34,996 nt of DNA. Source: Nocardioidaceae bacterium (GTDB lineage: Bacteria; Actinomycetota; Actinomycetes; Propionibacteriales; Nocardioidaceae). The notes under the pieces are model-generated. The model ran no database searches. It saw only the letters and a list, made by a program, of their open reading frames with translations, and was not told where the DNA came from. The stretch lies in NCBI GenBank assembly GCA_013361955.1, contig JABFXA010000197.1, positions 1 to 34,996 of the forward strand, written 5' to 3'. The position numbers and the translations under genes are program-made. This document shows, piece by piece, positions 17,979-26,473 of the stretch (position 1 is its first letter; every line of letters starts with the position of its first letter).

Positions 17979-17991
17979 TCACTCGCAGTGA
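17979..17991. promoter_or_regulatory. Inverted repeat TCACT-CGC-AGTGA
   Basis: Perfect 5-bp arms, overlapping the GTG start of a 35-codon mini-ORF. Confidence 0.35.
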
Positions 17992-18095
17992 CTACGAACT
18001 TTCCCGGCGGATCCTCGTTGGTGGTTCGTACTGTGGAAGACGTCGGACCACCCGCGCGGCGGGGACCGACGGTGGTCTCGGGAGGTGCTCGGTGA
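17988..18095 (+). CDS. Putative 35-aa leader/mini-ORF VTTNFPGGSSLVVRTVEDVGPPARRGPTVVSGGAR
   Basis: GTG start with GGAAG 10 nt upstream; stop overlaps the next start (GTGA). Confidence 0.3.
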   Translation: MTTNFPGGSSLVVRTVEDVGPPARRGPTVVSGGAR

Positions 18096-18238
18096 ACGTC
18101 GACCCGCTCCAGGTTCCGTTGGAGGACGAGCCGTTGATCCAGGAGATCCGGCTGCTCACGGACCTGATCGTCGCGGCCACGGAGACGGCCGGGCCGCTCG
18201 ACGACGCCGAGATCGATCGGGCGCTCGGGCTGCGCTGA
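18092..18238 (+). CDS. Small hypothetical protein (48 aa)
   Basis: VNVDPLQVPLEDEPLIQEIRLLTDLIVAATETAGPLDDAEIDRALGLR; SD GGAGG ~6 nt upstream of GTG; acidic helical composition. Confidence 0.6.
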   Translation: MNVDPLQVPLEDEPLIQEIRLLTDLIVAATETAGPLDDAEIDRALGLR

Positions 18239-18308
18239 GGCCCTTGTCGGAGGGTCGGCCTAGAGTCCGGATCGTCCGAATCATGGTCGATCAAGGGGAA
18301 GTGAAGAC

Positions 18309-18896
18309 ATGGCCGAGGTCGTGCTGTTCCACCACGTGCTGGGGCTCACCGACGGGGTGCGCGCGTTCGCCGACGAGCTGCGCGCGAGCGGGCACACGGT
18401 GCACACGCCCGATCTGTACGACGGCCGCCGGGCCGACTCCCTCGAGGCGGGTCTGGCGCTCTCGAAGGAGGTCGGCGAGGAGGCGGACAAGCGGGCGGCG
18501 GCCGCCGTCGACGACCTGCCGGCGGCCATCGTCTACGCCGGCATCTCGTCGGGCGCCGCGACCGCCCAGCAGCTCGCGCAGACCCGGCCGGGTGCGCGCG
18601 GGGCGCTGCTCTACGAGGCCTGCCTGCCGATCTCGGGGGAGTGGGCGGTCGGGCCGTGGCCGGAGGGCGTCCCCGTGCAGGTCCACGGCATGGACCACGA
18701 CCCGTTCTTCGCGCTGGAGGGCGACATCGACGCGGCCCGCGAGCTGGTCGGGTCCGTGGGGCCCGAGGTGGGCGAGCTGTTCGCGTACCCCGGCGACCAG
18801 CACCTGTTCGTCGACAGCTCGCTGCCGTCGTACGACGCGGAGGCGGCCGGCCTGGTGCTCGAGCGCACCCGGGTGTTCCTCGACCGGGTCGGCTGA
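18309..18896 (+). CDS. Dienelactone hydrolase family protein
   Basis: MAEVVLFHHVLGLTDGVRAFADELRASGHTVHTPDLYDGR; YAGISSGAATAQQLAQTRPGARGALLYEACLP; VHGMDHDPFF; YPGDQHLFVDSSL; SD GGGGAAG. Confidence 0.88.
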   Translation: MAEVVLFHHVLGLTDGVRAFADELRASGHTVHTPDLYDGRRADSLEAGLALSKEVGEEADKRAAAAVDDLPAAIVYAGISSGAATAQQLAQTRPGARGALLYEACLPISGEWAVGPWPEGVPVQVHGMDHDPFFALEGDIDAARELVGSVGPEVGELFAYPGDQHLFVDSSLPSYDAEAAGLVLERTRVFLDRVG

Positions 18897-18904
18897 GCGC
18901 TACA

Positions 18905-19549
18905 TCCGGCGAGGGCCCGGCGGAGCACGACGCGGACGTCGGTGTCGAAGTCGGGCACCTCATCGGCGGCCAGCGCGCGGCGCTGCCGCAGCGAGGCCCG
19001 GCGTGCGCGACCGTGCCGACCCGCAGTGCCAGGTCGAAGGTGTCGCGCTGGCCCGGTCCGAACGGCTCGAGGTAGGCGTCACGGAGCCGGTCGAACCACG
19101 GGTCGCCGGGTCGCAGCCCGTTGACCTCCTCGAGGAACCGGAAGGTGACGACGAGCGAGGCGTACGGGTGCGCGACCGAGCTGTCGCCCCCGTCGAGGAC
19201 CCGGAGCCTCGCCGCCGCGCTGCAGCTTCGCGTACGCCGGCAGCGCGGCCAGCCACAGCTCCGGCGGGTTGCCGATCGCGCCGACCGGCCGGCCGGCGTC
19301 CGCGAGCAGCAGCCAGGCCCGCTCGGCGTCGTACCCGGTCACCTCGCCGACCCGGTCCGGCCAGCGGGCGAACAGGTCCGCCTCGTGTCGCGGCTCGAAG
19401 CCCCGCACCGGGGCGCACGCCTTGAACCACACGTCGCCGGCGGCGGTGGGCACCCGCACCACTCGCGACCACGGCCGGTCGTGGCTGACCACGACCGGGC
19501 CGACCGGGTCGACGTGCTCGCGGATCCACCGCTCCGCGTCGGTCACCAC
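18905..19549 (-). pseudogene. Aminoglycoside phosphotransferase-family pseudogene (internal deletion plus frameshifts)
   Basis: Frame 1: MVTDAERWIREHVDPVGPVVVSHDRPWSRVVRVPTAAGDVWFKACAPVRGFEPRHEADLFARWPDRVGEVTGYDAERAWLLLADAG...ALPAYAKLQR; frame 2 from ~19215: ARLRVLDGGDSSVAHPYASLVVTFRFLEEVNGLRPGDPWFDRLRDAYLEPFGPGQRDTFDLALRVGTVAHA; frame 3 from ~19000: ASLRQRRALAADEVPDFDTDVRVVLRRALAG. Confidence 0.75.
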
Positions 19550-19555
19550 TCGCCG

Positions 19556-22500
19556 TCAGGCGTTCAGCACCAGCACCAGGTCGCCGCCCTCGACCTGCTG
19601 GGTCCCGTCGAGGGCCAGCCGCTCGACGGTGCCGCCGACCGGCGCGGTGATCGAGGCCTCCATCTTCATCGCCTCGATGGTGGCCACGGTGGCGCCGGCC
19701 TCGACGGTGTCGCCCTGCGAGACCACCAGGGTGACCACGCCGTCGAACGGCGCGGCGACGTGACCCGGCTTGCCCGGGTCGGCCTTCTCCGCCGTGGCCG
19801 CGTCGGCCTGCACGGAGCGGTCGCGCACGTTCACCGGCCGGAGGTGGCCGTTGATCGTGCACATCACCGTGCGGATGCCGCGCTCGTCGGCCTCGCTGAC
19901 CGCCTGCAGCCCGAAGATCAGCCGCTTGCCCTCCTCGAGGTCGACGAGGTGCTCCTCGCCGCTGCGCAGGCCGTAGAGGTAGTCGGTGGTCGGGAGCACC
20001 GAGATGTCGCCGTACGTCTCCCGCGACTCGGCGAACTCCTTCGTGGGGCCGGGGAACAGCAGCCCGTTGAGGGTTCCGCGCCGGTCGGTGCGCAGCCCCT
20101 CGCGCGACTCGTCGTCGAGGTCGGCGCGGGCCGGTTTCACGGTGCGGCCCTCCAGCGCCCTGCTGCGGAACGGCTCCGGCCAGCCACCGGGCGGGTCGCC
20201 GAGCTCGCCGGAGAGGAAGCCGATCACCGAGTCGGGTACGTCGAACTTCTGCGGCGACTCCTCGAACTCCTTCGGGTCGGCGCCGACCGCGACCAGGTGC
20301 AGGGCGAGGTCGCCGACGACCTTCGAGCTCGGCGTCACCTTGACGACGTTGCCGAGGATGTCGTTGGCGGCGGCGTACATGTCCTCGATCTGCTCGAACT
20401 TCTCGCCGAGGCCGAGCGAGATCGCCTGCTGCCGCAGGTTCGACAGCTGGCCGCCGGGGATCTCGTGGGTGTAGACGCGACCGGTCGGCGAGGGCAGGCC
20501 GGACTCGAACGGCGCGTAGACGCGGCGGGTGGCCTCCCAGTACGGCTCGAGGTCGCACACCGCCCGCAGGTCGAGGCCGGTCGCGCGCGGGGTCTGGTCG
20601 GTGGTCGCCACCAGCGCCGACAGCGCCGGCTGCGAGGTGGTGCCCGACATCGACGCGCACGCGGCGTCCACGGCGTCGACCCCGGCGTCGACCGCCGCCA
20701 GCAGGGTGGCGAGCTGGCCGCCGGGGGTGTCGTGGGTGTGCAGGTGCACCGGCAGGTCGAACCGTTCGCGCAGCGCCCGGACCAGGGTGCGCGCGGCGGG
20801 TGCGCGCAGCAGCCCGGCCATGTCCTTGATCGCCAGCACGTGCGCGCCGGCGTCGACGATCCGCTCGGCGAGGCCGAGGTAGTAGTCGAGCGTGTAGAGC
20901 CGCTCGCCGGGGTCGGACAGGTCGCCGGTGTAGCAGAGCGCCACCTCGGCGACCGTGCTGCCGGTGGCGCGGACCGCCTCGATCGCCGGCCGCATCTGCT
21001 CGACGTCGTTCAGCGCGTCGAAGATCCGGAACACGTCGATGCCGGTGTCGGCCGCCTCCTGCACGAAGGCCTCGGTGACCTCGGTCGGGTACGGCGTGTA
21101 GCCGACCGTGTTGCGGCCGCGCAGCAGCATCTGCAGGCAGATGTTCGGCACCGCCTGGCGCAGCCGGGCGAGCCGCTCCCACGGGTCCTCGGAGAGGAAC
21201 CGCAGCGCCACGTCGTACGTCGCCCCGCCCCAGGCCTCGAGGCTCCACAGCTGCGGGGTGGTGCGCGCGACGTGGCCGGCGACCGCGACCAGGTCGCGGG
21301 TGCGCACCCGGGTGGCGAGCAGCGACTGGTGCGCGTCGCGGAAGGTGGTGTCGGTGACCGCGACCGGCTGCTGCTCGCGCAGCGCCCGCGCGAAGCCCTC
21401 CGGCCCGGCCGCGAGCAGCGCCTGCCGGGTGCCGTCGGGCGCCGGCACCCCGAGGTCGACGGGCGGGAGCTTGGTCACCGGGTCGACCGACACCGGCCGC
21501 TCGCCGTACGGCTTGTTGACGGTGACGTCGGCGAGGTAGGTCAGCAGCTTGGTGCCTCGGTCGGCGGACGACCGCGCGGTGAGCAGCTGCGGGTGCTCCT
21601 CGATGAACCCGGTGGTGAGCCGGCCGGCCCGGAAGTCCGGGTCGTCGAGCACCGCCTGGAGGAACGGGATGTTGGTGGACACCCCGCGGATCCGGAACTC
21701 CGCGACGGCCCGCCGCGCCCGGTCGACCGCCGTGGCGAAGTCGCGCCCCCGGCAGGTCAGCTTGGCCAGCATCGAGTCGAAGTGCGCGGACACCTCGGCG
21801 CCGGTGTAGGTCGTACCGCCGTCGAGGCGGACGCCCGCGCCGCCGGGGGAGCGGTACGTGGTGATCTTGCCGGTGTCCGGGCGGAACCCGTTCGCGGGGT
21901 CCTCGGTGGTGATCCGGCACTGCAGCGCGGCGCCGCGCAGCGTGACGGTGTCTTGGGACAGGCCGAGGTCGGCCAGCGTCTCCCCGGAGGCGATCCGCAT
22001 CTGCGCCTGCACCAGGTCGACGTCGGTGACCTCCTCGGTGACCGTGTGCTCGACCTGGATCCGCGGGTTCATCTCGATGAACACGTAGTCGCCGTCGGGG
22101 TTCAGCAGGAACTCCACGGTGCCGGCGTTGCGGTAGCCGATCTCGGTCGCGAACCGGACCGCGTCGGCGCAGATCCGCTCGCGCAGCGCCGGGTCGAGGT
22201 TCGGTGCCGGCGCGATCTCGACGACCTTCTGGTGTCGCCGCTGCACCGAGCAGTCGCGCTCGAACAGGTGCATGACGTGGCCCTCGCCGTCGGCGAGGAT
22301 CTGCACCTCGATGTGCCGCGGGTCGACGACCGCCTGCTCGATGAACACCGTCGGGTCGCCGAACGCACCGTCGGCCTCGCGCATGCAGGTCTCGACGGCC
22401 TCGCGCAGGTCCTGCGGGTCGTCCACCCGCCGCATGCCGCGGCCGCCGCCGCCCGCGACCGCCTTCACGAACAGCGGGTACGGCAGGTCGCTCGCCGACG

Positions 22501-22936
22501 CGACCAGTGCGTCGACGTCGGTGGACGGCTCGACGGACGCCAGCGTCGGGACGCCGGCGGCCCGGGCCGCGGCGATGGCGCGCGCCTTGTTGCCGGTGAG
22601 CTCCAGGACGCCGGCCGTGGGGCCGATGAACGTGATGCCGGCGTTGGCGCAGGCCTCCGCGAGGTGCGGGTTCTCGGACAGGAAGCCGTAGCCCGGGTAG
22701 ACCGCGTCCGCGCCCGCGCTGCGCGCGGCGGCGACGACCACCTCGGGGTCGAGGTACGCCCGCACCGGGTGGCCCCGGTCACCGATCTCGTACGCCTCGT
22801 CCGCCTTGAGCCGGTGCTCGGAGCCGCGGTCCTCGTAGGGGAAGACCGCGACCGTCTGCGCGCCGAGCTCGTAGGCGGCCCGGAACGCGCGGATCGCGAT
22901 CTCACCGCGGTTGGCGACCAGCACCTTGGAGAACAT
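19556..22936 (-). CDS. pyc: Pyruvate carboxylase
   Basis: Biotin carboxylase domain MFSKVLVANRGEIAIRAFRAAYELG; carboxyltransferase TDTTFRDAHQSLLATRVRT; biotin site EAMKMEAS; 1126 aa. Confidence 0.97.
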   Translation of the reverse strand: MFSKVLVANRGEIAIRAFRAAYELGAQTVAVFPYEDRGSEHRLKADEAYEIGDRGHPVRAYLDPEVVVAAARSAGADAVYPGYGFLSENPHLAEACANAGITFIGPTAGVLELTGNKARAIAAARAAGVPTLASVEPSTDVDALVASASDLPYPLFVKAVAGGGGRGMRRVDDPQDLREAVETCMREADGAFGDPTVFIEQAVVDPRHIEVQILADGEGHVMHLFERDCSVQRRHQKVVEIAPAPNLDPALRERICADAVRFATEIGYRNAGTVEFLLNPDGDYVFIEMNPRIQVEHTVTEEVTDVDLVQAQMRIASGETLADLGLSQDTVTLRGAALQCRITTEDPANGFRPDTGKITTYRSPGGAGVRLDGGTTYTGAEVSAHFDSMLAKLTCRGRDFATAVDRARRAVAEFRIRGVSTNIPFLQAVLDDPDFRAGRLTTGFIEEHPQLLTARSSADRGTKLLTYLADVTVNKPYGERPVSVDPVTKLPPVDLGVPAPDGTRQALLAAGPEGFARALREQQPVAVTDTTFRDAHQSLLATRVRTRDLVAVAGHVARTTPQLWSLEAWGGATYDVALRFLSEDPWERLARLRQAVPNICLQMLLRGRNTVGYTPYPTEVTEAFVQEAADTGIDVFRIFDALNDVEQMRPAIEAVRATGSTVAEVALCYTGDLSDPGERLYTLDYYLGLAERIVDAGAHVLAIKDMAGLLRAPAARTLVRALRERFDLPVHLHTHDTPGGQLATLLAAVDAGVDAVDAACASMSGTTSQPALSALVATTDQTPRATGLDLRAVCDLEPYWEATRRVYAPFESGLPSPTGRVYTHEIPGGQLSNLRQQAISLGLGEKFEQIEDMYAAANDILGNVVKVTPSSKVVGDLALHLVAVGADPKEFEESPQKFDVPDSVIGFLSGELGDPPGGWPEPFRSRALEGRTVKPARADLDDESREGLRTDRRGTLNGLLFPGPTKEFAESRETYGDISVLPTTDYLYGLRSGEEHLVDLEEGKRLIFGLQAVSEADERGIRTVMCTINGHLRPVNVRDRSVQADAATAEKADPGKPGHVAAPFDGVVTLVVSQGDTVEAGATVATIEAMKMEASITAPVGGTVERLALDGTQQVEGGDLVLVLNA

Positions 22937-22943
22937 GCGTGTC

Positions 22944-22949
22944 AGGCTA
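22944..22949 (-). promoter_or_regulatory. -10 element TAGCCT, predicted leaderless pyc transcript
   Basis: TAGCCT + 7 nt + ATG (22936). Confidence 0.5.
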
Positions 22950-22986
22950 GTGGCCGCCCGGCCGGCCGGCGTTCCGGTCTCGCTCC

Positions 22987-23760
22987 CTAGAAGCCGGGGA
23001 ACGAACGCCGCAGCAGGTCGAGGTCGACGCCGTCCGCGCGCACGCCCGTCGGGGTGTGGTCGGCGTCGAGCCGCCCGTACAGCAGCCGCAGCAGCGCCTC
23101 CGCGGGCAGCGCGAGCGTCGGAGCACCGTGGGTGGCCTCCTCGGTGAGCGTCGCGCTGTCGCCGGCCAGCCGCAGCCGGTAGCTCCGCTCCGGGCCGGCG
23201 GTGACGACCGCGACGTCCGCCTCGGCACCGTCGGGCTTGCCGGCGCGGGCGGTCAGCCCGCCGACGTTGCTCAGGATCTCGGTGACCGCGTCCTCGGGAA
23301 GCGTGGCCGCCGGGTCCAGCGCCGCCTGCACGTCCCAGGTGTGCACGGCGTGCTCGCTGAGCTTCATCCGCACCAGGCCGGTCAGGTCGGACTCCGCGCC
23401 GAACAGGTCCAGCCGCCACTTCTCCCGCTCGTCGTCGCCGAGGGCGTCGACCTGGTCGAGGAACGCCCGGTTCGCGGTCCCGCTGTCGCGGGCCTGGTCC
23501 GCCGGTGCCTTCGCGTCCCAGCGGGCCCAGATCTTCTGGAACTCCTCCATGCCGGGCGACGGGTCGCCGGTCCGTCCGGCCTCCAGGAACAGCCCGAACA
23601 CCTCGGCCTGCGACCCGAGGTGCGAGGCGACCTGGGCGATCGACCAGGAGTGGTACGACGGGCCGGCCACCTGTTCGTCGTCGAGGGACGCCAGCGTCCT
23701 GGTGAGCCGGTCGTGCGACCGGTGCAGCGCGGCGAGGGCGGTGTCGAGATCGTCGGTCAT
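22987..23760 (-). CDS. Maleylpyruvate isomerase family mycothiol-dependent enzyme (DinB-like)
   Basis: Four-helix N-terminus HDRLTRTLASLDDEQVAGPSYHSWSIAQVASHLGSQAEVF, KLSEHAVHTWDVQAAL. Confidence 0.88.
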   Translation of the reverse strand: MTDDLDTALAALHRSHDRLTRTLASLDDEQVAGPSYHSWSIAQVASHLGSQAEVFGLFLEAGRTGDPSPGMEEFQKIWARWDAKAPADQARDSGTANRAFLDQVDALGDDEREKWRLDLFGAESDLTGLVRMKLSEHAVHTWDVQAALDPAATLPEDAVTEILSNVGGLTARAGKPDGAEADVAVVTAGPERSYRLRLAGDSATLTEEATHGAPTLALPAEALLRLLYGRLDADHTPTGVRADGVDLDLLRRSFPGF

Positions 23761-23767
23761 ACCTTCA

Positions 23768-23773
23768 ACCCTA
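23768..23773 (-). promoter_or_regulatory. -10 element TAGGGT, predicted leaderless transcript
   Basis: TAGGGT + 7 nt + ATG (23760). Confidence 0.45.
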
Positions 23774-23797
23774 GGCGGCCGTCCTCGCCGCGCCGGG

Positions 23798-25222
23798 TCA
23801 CGCGACCGAATCGGCCATCAGCCGCTCTGCCCGATGGACCAGCGCGGGATGGTCGGACGCCACGTCGGTGGTCTCGCTGAGGTCCCGGTTGAGCCGGTAC
23901 AGCTCGACGGGACCGCGGTCGTGCACCGCCTTCCACTGGCCCCAGCGGACCGCCTCGTCGAAGCCGCCCTCCGGGAACTGCCAGTAGAGGTGGTCGTGGG
24001 TCGGCTGCGGGTCACCGAGGATGGTGGGCGCGAACGAGATCCCATCCAGCCCCTCGGGCGTGGTGGCGCCGGCCAGGTCGGCGAAGGTGGGCAGCAGGTC
24101 CCACACGGCGAGCGGTGTGCTCACCACGCTGCCCGCGGCCGGGCTCGCCTCGGTACGCAGCGATTCGGGGATGCGAGCCACCATCGGCACCCGGATCCCG
24201 CCCTCGTACACGTCGCGCTTGATGCCCCGGAGCGGGCCGTTGCTGTCGAAGAACTCCGGGTCGTGCGGGAGCCTGCTGCCGACGTGACCGTAGCTGGCGC
24301 CCTCCTGGTGCGGTCCGTTGTCGCTGACCACCAGCACCAGCGTGTTCGCCGCGAGGTCGCGCTGCTCCAGGCGGTCGAGGAGCAGACCGACCTGGGTGTC
24401 CGTCCAGGTCACCTGCTCGGCGTGGTTCCGCTCGCCCTCGGGCCAGGTCTCGTCGGCGTACCGTCCCTCGTCGGGGATCTCGTTCGGCGCGTGCGGCGTG
24501 GTGTACGAGACGTCGAGGAAGAACGGTGTTGCCGCGTCGACCCGGTCGAGGTAGCCGAGCGCCTCCTCGGTGATCAGTGTGCCGGCGTACGTGACGTCGG
24601 CGCCGTCGTTCTCCGGGTAGCTGAGCCGGGTGCTGTTTCGCCACAGGTACGTCGGCCAGTAGTCGTGGGCGTGCCGCTGATTGATGTAGCCGAAGAAGTA
24701 GTCGAAGCCCTGGCGGTTCGGGTGGCTGGGGTTGTCGCCGGTGTCCGGGCCGAGGCCCCACTTGCCGACGATCCCGGTGTCGTAGCCGACGCCCTTGAGG
24801 ATCTCGGCGACGGTGACGTCCTGCGGCAGCAGCCCGGCTGCAGCGTCGCTGTTTTGCTTCACTCGGGCGTGGCCGGTGTGCTTGCCGGTGAACAACGAGC
24901 ACCGGGTGGGTGCGCAGGTCGGCGTCGCGTAGGCCTGCGTGAAGCGAAGGCCTTCGTCGGCGATGCGGTCGAGGCTGGGGGTGGCGAGCACCTTCTGGCC
25001 GTACGCGCCGACCTCACCCCAACCGAGGTCGTCGACGACGACGAGCAGGATGTTCGGGCGTGGGGCGTTGCGTGCGGCACCGGTGGACGCGGCGTGCGCC
25101 GTGGGGGTGGCGCCCCGGCCGGCGGTCAGGCCGAGCACGGCACTGGTGCCCAGCGCGCCGAGCAGGCTGCGCCGGGTGACGGGTCGGGGACGTGGGACGT
25201 GGGTGCGTGGGTCCGAGAACAT
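23798..25222 (-). CDS. Sulfatase (arylsulfatase-like), Tat-exported
   Basis: Tat signal TRRSLLGALGTSAVLGLTAG; PNILLVVVDDLGWGEVGAYG; formylglycine motif C-A-P-T-R (TPTCAPTRCSLFTGKHTG). Confidence 0.93.
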   Translation of the reverse strand: MFSDPRTHVPRPRPVTRRSLLGALGTSAVLGLTAGRGATPTAHAASTGAARNAPRPNILLVVVDDLGWGEVGAYGQKVLATPSLDRIADEGLRFTQAYATPTCAPTRCSLFTGKHTGHARVKQNSDAAAGLLPQDVTVAEILKGVGYDTGIVGKWGLGPDTGDNPSHPNRQGFDYFFGYINQRHAHDYWPTYLWRNSTRLSYPENDGADVTYAGTLITEEALGYLDRVDAATPFFLDVSYTTPHAPNEIPDEGRYADETWPEGERNHAEQVTWTDTQVGLLLDRLEQRDLAANTLVLVVSDNGPHQEGASYGHVGSRLPHDPEFFDSNGPLRGIKRDVYEGGIRVPMVARIPESLRTEASPAAGSVVSTPLAVWDLLPTFADLAGATTPEGLDGISFAPTILGDPQPTHDHLYWQFPEGGFDEAVRWGQWKAVHDRGPVELYRLNRDLSETTDVASDHPALVHRAERLMADSVA

Positions 25223-25229
25223 GCACGTC

Positions 25230-25235
25230 AGAGTA
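25230..25235 (-). promoter_or_regulatory. -10 element TACTCT, predicted leaderless sulfatase transcript, in a locally AT-rich spacer
   Basis: TACTCT + 7 nt + ATG (25222); the 49-bp spacer is unusually AT-rich and contains the palindrome TACATGTA (25243-25250). Confidence 0.45.
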
Positions 25236-25271
25236 GTCAAAGTACATGTAATTACTCCACTATTGACCCGG

Positions 25272-26411
25272 TCAGTCGCCGGCCACGGCCTGCTGCAACC
25301 GACGCTTCAGCACCTTGCGCCGCTTCTTCAACCGCCGCCGCTCGGCCTCGAGGCGGGCGATCTCGCTGCGGCCGCGGTGCACCTCGACGAGCAGCTCGGC
25401 GGTGGCGGCCACGGCGCTCTCCACCTGCCGGGTGGTGTCCACGTCGTCCGGGTGCGGGCCCGGGGCGCCGGGCTTGGGCAGCAGGTCGGCGAGATCCCCG
25501 TGCACCGGGTAACCGGCCCGGTCGATCTCCTTGACCCAGCGCTCGGCGACGACGGTCAGGTCGTCGTACAGGTCCGGAGGGACGGCCGGCCGTCGGCCAC
25601 CGGTGCCGGCGAGGAGCCGCTGGGCGAAGTACCGCTTGACGACCTCGCCGTACGCGGGCTGCACGAGGCGGCGGTCCAGGGCGACGTTGACGCGGCGGAG
25701 CAGGTCGATCTCGTCGGTGCCCAGCGAGCGGTTGTCGCTGTCGGAGCCGGCGGGCGGGTGCTGGGCCGGGTCGAAGCCGACGACGTCGGCGAACCGCCGC
25801 CACAGCTCGGTGCGGTCGGCGCCCGCGGGCGGGCAGCAGACGACGTGCAGCCGATCCTCCGGCACGGCGGCGCCCCATCGGGAGAGCACCGACGGCAGGT
25901 CCTGGGCCGCGTGGAACCGGCGTGCGTAGTCGTTCTCCGACTCGGGGGCGAGCACCTTGGTGCGGAACTGCTCGAACGTCAGCTGCCGCCCGTGCTTGAT
26001 GCCCTCCTGCCACTCCGCCGTGGCCTGCCGTGCGGGGTCGCGTGCGGTCACCACCACGTGCACGTCGAGACCCTTGAGCATCGTCATCGCGGCCACGACC
26101 TGGTGCACGGACGCGGCGGCCAGGAGCTCGTGGCTGATCACCGTGACGCCGTCGTGCTTGCGGGCCCGGCGGCACAGGTCGTCCCAGGTGCCCTGCACGT
26201 CGGCGCGGCGGCGGCCCCACGCCTTGTGGTTGCCGCGGACGTCGAGCGCGGCCCGGAACATCCGGTCGTCCTTGCCGGAGGGGTAGCGGATGCCCGCCTC
26301 CTTCAGCGCCGGCTTGTTCTGCTCGAGGGACGCCTGCAGGAACGTCGTACCCGTCTTGGGGAGGCCGATGTGGAGGAACACCGTCCCGGCCCCTCGCGTG
26401 CGCTTGGCCAT
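25272..26411 (-). CDS. Sulfotransferase-family (PAPS P-loop-like) protein with basic C-terminal coiled coil
   Basis: TVFLHIGLPKTGTTFLQASLEQNKPAL (5'-PSB-like loop), VVTARDPARQATAEWQEGIKHG; tail IARLEAERRRLKKRRKVLKRRLQQAVAGD. Confidence 0.75.
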   Translation of the reverse strand: MAKRTRGAGTVFLHIGLPKTGTTFLQASLEQNKPALKEAGIRYPSGKDDRMFRAALDVRGNHKAWGRRRADVQGTWDDLCRRARKHDGVTVISHELLAAASVHQVVAAMTMLKGLDVHVVVTARDPARQATAEWQEGIKHGRQLTFEQFRTKVLAPESENDYARRFHAAQDLPSVLSRWGAAVPEDRLHVVCCPPAGADRTELWRRFADVVGFDPAQHPPAGSDSDNRSLGTDEIDLLRRVNVALDRRLVQPAYGEVVKRYFAQRLLAGTGGRRPAVPPDLYDDLTVVAERWVKEIDRAGYPVHGDLADLLPKPGAPGPHPDDVDTTRQVESAVAATAELLVEVHRGRSEIARLEAERRRLKKRRKVLKRRLQQAVAGD

Positions 26412-26473
26412 GACGTCACGGTCACCCGGCCCGGTGAACGGTGCGTGACCTCGTGGTGGAGCCGGCGTGAGGG

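Noticed and set aside
19121-22990. 1289-aa + strand ORF
   Set aside because: Entirely antisense to pyruvate carboxylase; high-GC codon bias keeps the antisense frame open.
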